Part shown: one piece after another, positions 60,695 through 64,000 of the stretch | How the letters are laid out: every line of letters starts with the position of its first letter | How positions within the stretch are numbered: the first letter of the stretch is position 1 | Assembly: GCA_964019165.1 (NCBI GenBank) | Contig: OZ025274.1 | Coordinates: 2,241,253 to 2,305,252 of the forward strand | From: Mastigias papua | Taxonomy: Eukaryota > Cnidaria > Scyphozoa > Rhizostomeae > Mastigiidae | DNA: 64,000 nucleotides | Direction: 5' to 3' | Program-made: the position numbers and the translations under genes | Notes under the pieces: generated by a model | What the model saw: only the letters and a program-made list of their open reading frames with translations | Databases searched by the model: none | What the model was told of the DNA's origin: nothing

Positions 60695-61755
60695 GTTCTT
60701 GTTCCTCTAGTGGCCTAGCACCAAAACCTGTAGATGAATAATGGCGATGCACTCTCCCTCTCCATCTCTTCCTGTCTCTTGCAACATTGCCTAGCTGCTT
60801 CCCATCTTTAGCTCTAATTCTCTTCATCATCCAATCTATCACCTTCAATCTATGTCTCTCTTCTCTCTTACCCTTTTTCCTGCCATTTCAGACTCCAAGA
60901 TATTCCTCTCTATCGCCTCCTCTTCTCAATTCATGCCCAATAAATCGTCAGTCTCTTTTTGATAGTGGTCAAAGCTGTATTTCTGCTCACACTTTTTCCA
61001 AAACTACTTTATTCGTCAGTTTGTCTGTTCATATTATCCTCTTCATCTTCATCCTCAACCACGTTTCTGCCACCTCGAGCTTTTGGTCCACATTTTTTGC
61101 CTTTTTGTCCATCACTTGCATCCATATAGTATCAATGACCAGATAAGTTTCTCACATCCATAAAGGCTTGCTTTTCCTGACAATTCTACATTTAATATCC
61201 ATATCAAATCTCATATCCAAAGTTCTACTTGTTCTATCTGCATGGTACTCACTGTCACACTACATACCAGAACCAGGATACCCGACAAATGTCTGAGAGC
61301 CTTGTCAGGCCTATTTTCTCCCAAACTAATTGACCAATCATCATGTAGAATGGGCCGAGCCTTAGCATGTATGGTCAGAATCCTGCACAATGATTGGTCA
61401 ATTAAGTTGGGAGAAAATAGACTTGACATTGTTCTCAAACATTTGGCGGCTATGCTACCAGAACCTGTACCATTTTACTCGCACATTTTGTCTCACAATT
61501 TAACTTTAAACTTAGTCTCTCGCTTCCTTTTGCTATAACATTCAATAATCATTGTAGCTTTCCCTCACTATCTGCAATCGATACTGTATCATCCGCGTGC
61601 CGAAGATTATTATAGTTCAGTACTTCCAGATCGACTCTATCACCTAAGGACTTATTCACTATACAGATTAAACACATCTGGTGATAGGATGCATCCATGT
61701 TGAACTCCCTTATGTTACTCCTTATACCTACCCATTCACCTAGCAAAAAAGGGAA
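60695..61755 (-). pseudogene. RTE-like non-LTR retrotransposon fragment, antisense
   Basis: Read on the minus strand from 61755, the RT palm appears with the active-site block NLRHADDTVSIADSEGKLQ (YADD changed to HADD). Later come thumb/C-terminal strings such as RRGGDREEYLG, then ARDRKRWRGRVHRH and GARPLEEQEH near 60700. The middle carries stops and frame changes and is interrupted by foldback copy B (61303-61428). The endonuclease half is missing. The family assignment rests on the ARDRKRWR...LEEQE ending typical of RTE-type elements; another APE-type clade is possible. Confidence 0.8.
61303..61428. mobile_element. Foldback element, copy B, nested in the RTE-like fragment
   Basis: A 126-bp segment whose 38-bp arms (TGTCAGGCCTATTTTCTCCC at the left, the inverse at the right) differ at only a few positions. 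It shares arm sequence with copy A at 16451-16586 (CTATTTTC...ATTGACCAATCA). It interrupts the RTE reading frame, so it inserted after the RTE. Confidence 0.8.
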
Positions 61756-61885
61756 ACATAATACCAGAATAAAACATATGCAAAAACACAATACCAGAAT
61801 AAAACAGAATAAAGCACAATACATTTTTCAAATGCACAAGGCACTTTAAGAAAGCACAATGCATTTACCAAAAACATAAAGCAGT
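61745..61885. repeat. Degenerate ACAATAC-type minisatellite, right block
   Basis: Six or so units such as AAAACACAATACCAGAATAA and AAGCACAATACATTTTTC, related to the block at 60150-60690 and separated from it by the RTE-like fragment. Confidence 0.7.
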
Positions 61886-62149
61886 ATAAGAATATACTTT
61901 TAGAGTTTCTTGGTCAAGTTTCGCTAACAGTAATGAGTCAATCGTGCCTATTGATGGGTAGGTTTTGCTTCCTGGCTTGATGGAGGGAAGTAGAGTGAGC
62001 AAGGGAATAGAAGGACTGTGTCTTACTGCGTTGCATGATAGATATGAAGATCAGAAAAGAAATGACCTATGATTTCACGACAAAGATTACGAAAGGTGAT
62101 GCCGAGATGTGAGGTAACGGTGAATGAGACGGCAAAAAGTAGAAAGTAT

Positions 62150-62605
62150 TGTAGCAAGTGAGTGGTACAGTAGCAGGTCTGAATTAAGAGTTTTATTTCC
62201 GGTGCTATATGGTTACTAAAATACCATATTTTGTTTGTTACTTTCACCACATGCTTATAAAAATTATTTTGTGAGAACCAACCACTGCAAGTCCACTCGT
62301 AGCAATACAAAAACATCTCTTTACCAAAAATCAAATCTGAAGCAAGGAGGAAGTCTTTTGCATTCAAAGGGGCACAAATTTTCAACAAACTCCCAGATGA
62401 AATGAAGACCGAAACATCAATATTGAAATTTAAGACCTTATGCAAAAATGTTGACTTTAACTTTTAATATTAAGAAACTATTTCTCCATTTAATTGTAAT
62501 TTGCTTGTTTTCCTTTTCTTTTTAATTTCTTTTTAAGTTTTACAGGTCCTTGGGTGATAACAGCATCTTACTGCTGAACAAGTTTTCAACCTGTGTAAAT
62601 ATGAT
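62150..62605 (+). pseudogene. LINE 3' end: ORF2 C-terminus and 3' UTR
   Basis: In the plus strand the frame ending at the TAA near 62468 reads KSEARRKSFAFKGAQIFNKL followed by PDEMKTETSI and KFKTLCKN. This is the standard C-terminal tail of Jockey/CR1-like LINE ORF2 proteins. Upstream the same frame is broken by stops (one falls in the HS*QYKN motif). The following 130 bp, with ACAGGTCCTTGGGTGATAAC, looks like the LINE 3' UTR and leads directly into the (ATT)n tail. Confidence 0.75.
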
Positions 62606-62606
62606 T

Positions 62607-62692
<86 letters not shown>
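62606..62692. repeat. (ATT)n tail of the LINE
   Basis: About 28 ATT repeats directly after the LINE 3' UTR. A trinucleotide tail of this kind is used by several LINE clades in place of poly(A). ORFs across it are Tyr or Asn runs. Confidence 0.95.
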
Positions 62693-62729
62693 AAGTTTTC
62701 GATATCTCGGGCGTTGGTTTAACTTTGAC

Positions 62730-63888
62730 ATGGACAACAGTGAGCACAAAAGGCAGCTTCTTGACACTACAAATCGAATTCTCAACTTGATTCATCAATT
62801 ACCTTTACATCCAAAAAATAAGCTTCAATTATACAATCGGTACTTTCTCAGTAAAATCAGTTGGGATCTCACGATAGCAGACATAGATGCAACGTGGATA
62901 AAGCAAAATCTGGACATGATTTGTCACGGATATTTCAGAAAGTGGTTAGATATACCTGTAAGCGGAACAGTTGAGATATTGCAATTATCTAAGGTACAGT
63001 TTGGCCAGGAAGTCATTGATACAAGTACAAAACATACTCTCTGTCAAGTAACTTTCCGTAAGTGCCTGAAAAACTCAATAAATGAAGACATTCGATATCT
63101 GCATAATGCAACATCAGAAAAGGCTAACATCCAATATGACTTGTTCCATACAACAAGACTTGCACTAAAGAAGATCCGGGAAGACAAAAAATTGAAGGTA
63201 GAGTCATTGCAGGTTCAGAGTACAGTAATAACAGAGTTGTGGAAAACAGCACTCCCGAAGGCAAAAGATTTTTGGTTTAAAGTGCAACATCGTCTTCCTA
63301 GGAACATCTTTAATCAACGTCAGTGCAAGCTGTACATTCTGTAGGGAGGTTCAGACCACGAAGCATATTGTAGCGGGCTGTGCGTCATGTTTAAATCGCT
63401 ACACATGGCGACATAACTCGGTGCTGTTAAACTTAGCTAACTTTTTGCAACCAATTGTCAAGAAGCTTTACTGTGACATTCCATCGTTTTTATCACCTGA
63501 AATTGTGACTGGTACTGCTGCAAGACCGGATCTACTTGTTGTGGACAGAATGAACAACTTGTTCATAATTGAGTTAACAGTAGGCCACGAATCTAACACG
63601 GTGGCAAATGCTACAAGAAAGGCAAAGAAATACGAACATCTTTTAAATTATAGTGACCTGAAACGTTCGCATCGAAAAATCTGTTTTGTAAACCTCGTGA
63701 TGACTGCTATCGGCATCTACTCAAACCATTCAGAGGAATTCTTCAAAATGCTCAAAGATCAAAATATTGACAACAATGCCGCAACGTACATTTCTACAAA
63801 ACTAACAGAAATTTGTATACGCTCGTCTTATTATATTTTTTGTATGAGAGCAAAGGAGTGGACGGAGCTGAATCTAATGAACTTCTAA
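62730..63888 (+). pseudogene. R2/NeSL-like retrotransposon C-terminal half with CCHC knuckle and restriction-like endonuclease
   Basis: The first ORF (62730-63344, 204 aa) carries post-RT thumb motifs such as NRILNLIHQLPLHPKNKLQL and LSKISWDLTIAD. Near 63310 the frame shifts by one and continues with a C-X2-C-X7-H-X4-C zinc knuckle (CTFC...H....C), then RYTWRHNSVLL. The second ORF (63421-63888) has a PD-(D/E)xK restriction-like endonuclease core: ARPDLLVVD (R35-P36-D37), FIIELTV (E51) and ATRKAKKY (K68-Y71). The order CCHC then RLE after RT is the signature of site-specific non-LTR elements (R2, NeSL, Hero clades). The RT itself is absent upstream and the frameshift makes this copy inactive, although the endonuclease ORF is intact. 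Confidence 0.85.
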
Positions 63889-64000
63889 GTTGAACATTAC
63901 ATTTCTCTTAGTTAATTATTTTGAAGCACCTAGGCGAATGCAGGCAGACTATGCCTACACAGTAGAGAGTAGTCTGATTCTGGTAATAGCTTTGTAACTT

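Overview
The window is a 64-kb piece of AT-rich animal nuclear DNA. It has GT-AG introns, dense microsatellites, several classes of dispersed transposon, and two long multi-exon genes with clear metazoan homologues. Intron-rich conserved genes combined with non-LTR, BEL/Pao, hAT-like and SINE debris suggest a basal invertebrate. A cnidarian fits best, but that is an inference about transposon flavour and is not proven by the sequence.

Layout. From 1 to about 10085 lies one side of a 107-bp tandem satellite that continues past the left edge. From 11102 to 25546 (minus strand) is a complete 11-exon phospholipase B-like (PLBD/LAMA family) gene encoding 548 aa. It includes a 13-nt microexon, and its introns carry hAT-like and other TIR elements and a broken LINE. 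From 25.6 to 29.5 kb is a gene-poor gap with microsatellites. From 29544 to 53732 (minus strand) is a complete 27-exon clathrin heavy chain gene encoding 1689 aa, with the Hsc70 motif QLMIT at residues 1638-1642 and an extended Gln/Met/Pro C-tail. Its introns hold a SINE, TIR elements, long AT runs and a recent local duplication that copied one splice acceptor. From 53.7 to 58.8 kb there is a possible divergent small ORF, two strong DNA hairpins, a decayed BEL/Pao pol and two MITE-like elements. At 58830-59657 (plus strand) is an intact, intronless SAM-dependent methyltransferase resembling histamine N-methyltransferase. From 59.7 to 64 kb is a graveyard of non-LTR retrotransposons: an antisense RTE-like fragment embedded in a degenerate minisatellite, a LINE 3' end with an (ATT)n tail, and the C-terminal half of an R2/NeSL-like element with a restriction-like endonuclease.

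The two large genes act in connected endomembrane routes: clathrin in coated-vesicle traffic to endosomes, and PLBD as a secreted or lysosomal hydrolase. They sit in the same orientation about 4 kb apart, but nothing here shows coregulation. No bacterial-style operon, CRISPR array, rRNA gene or canonical tRNA gene was seen. All exon boundaries were read by hand from homology, GT-AG sites and reading-frame phase. Both gene models close in frame over their full length.
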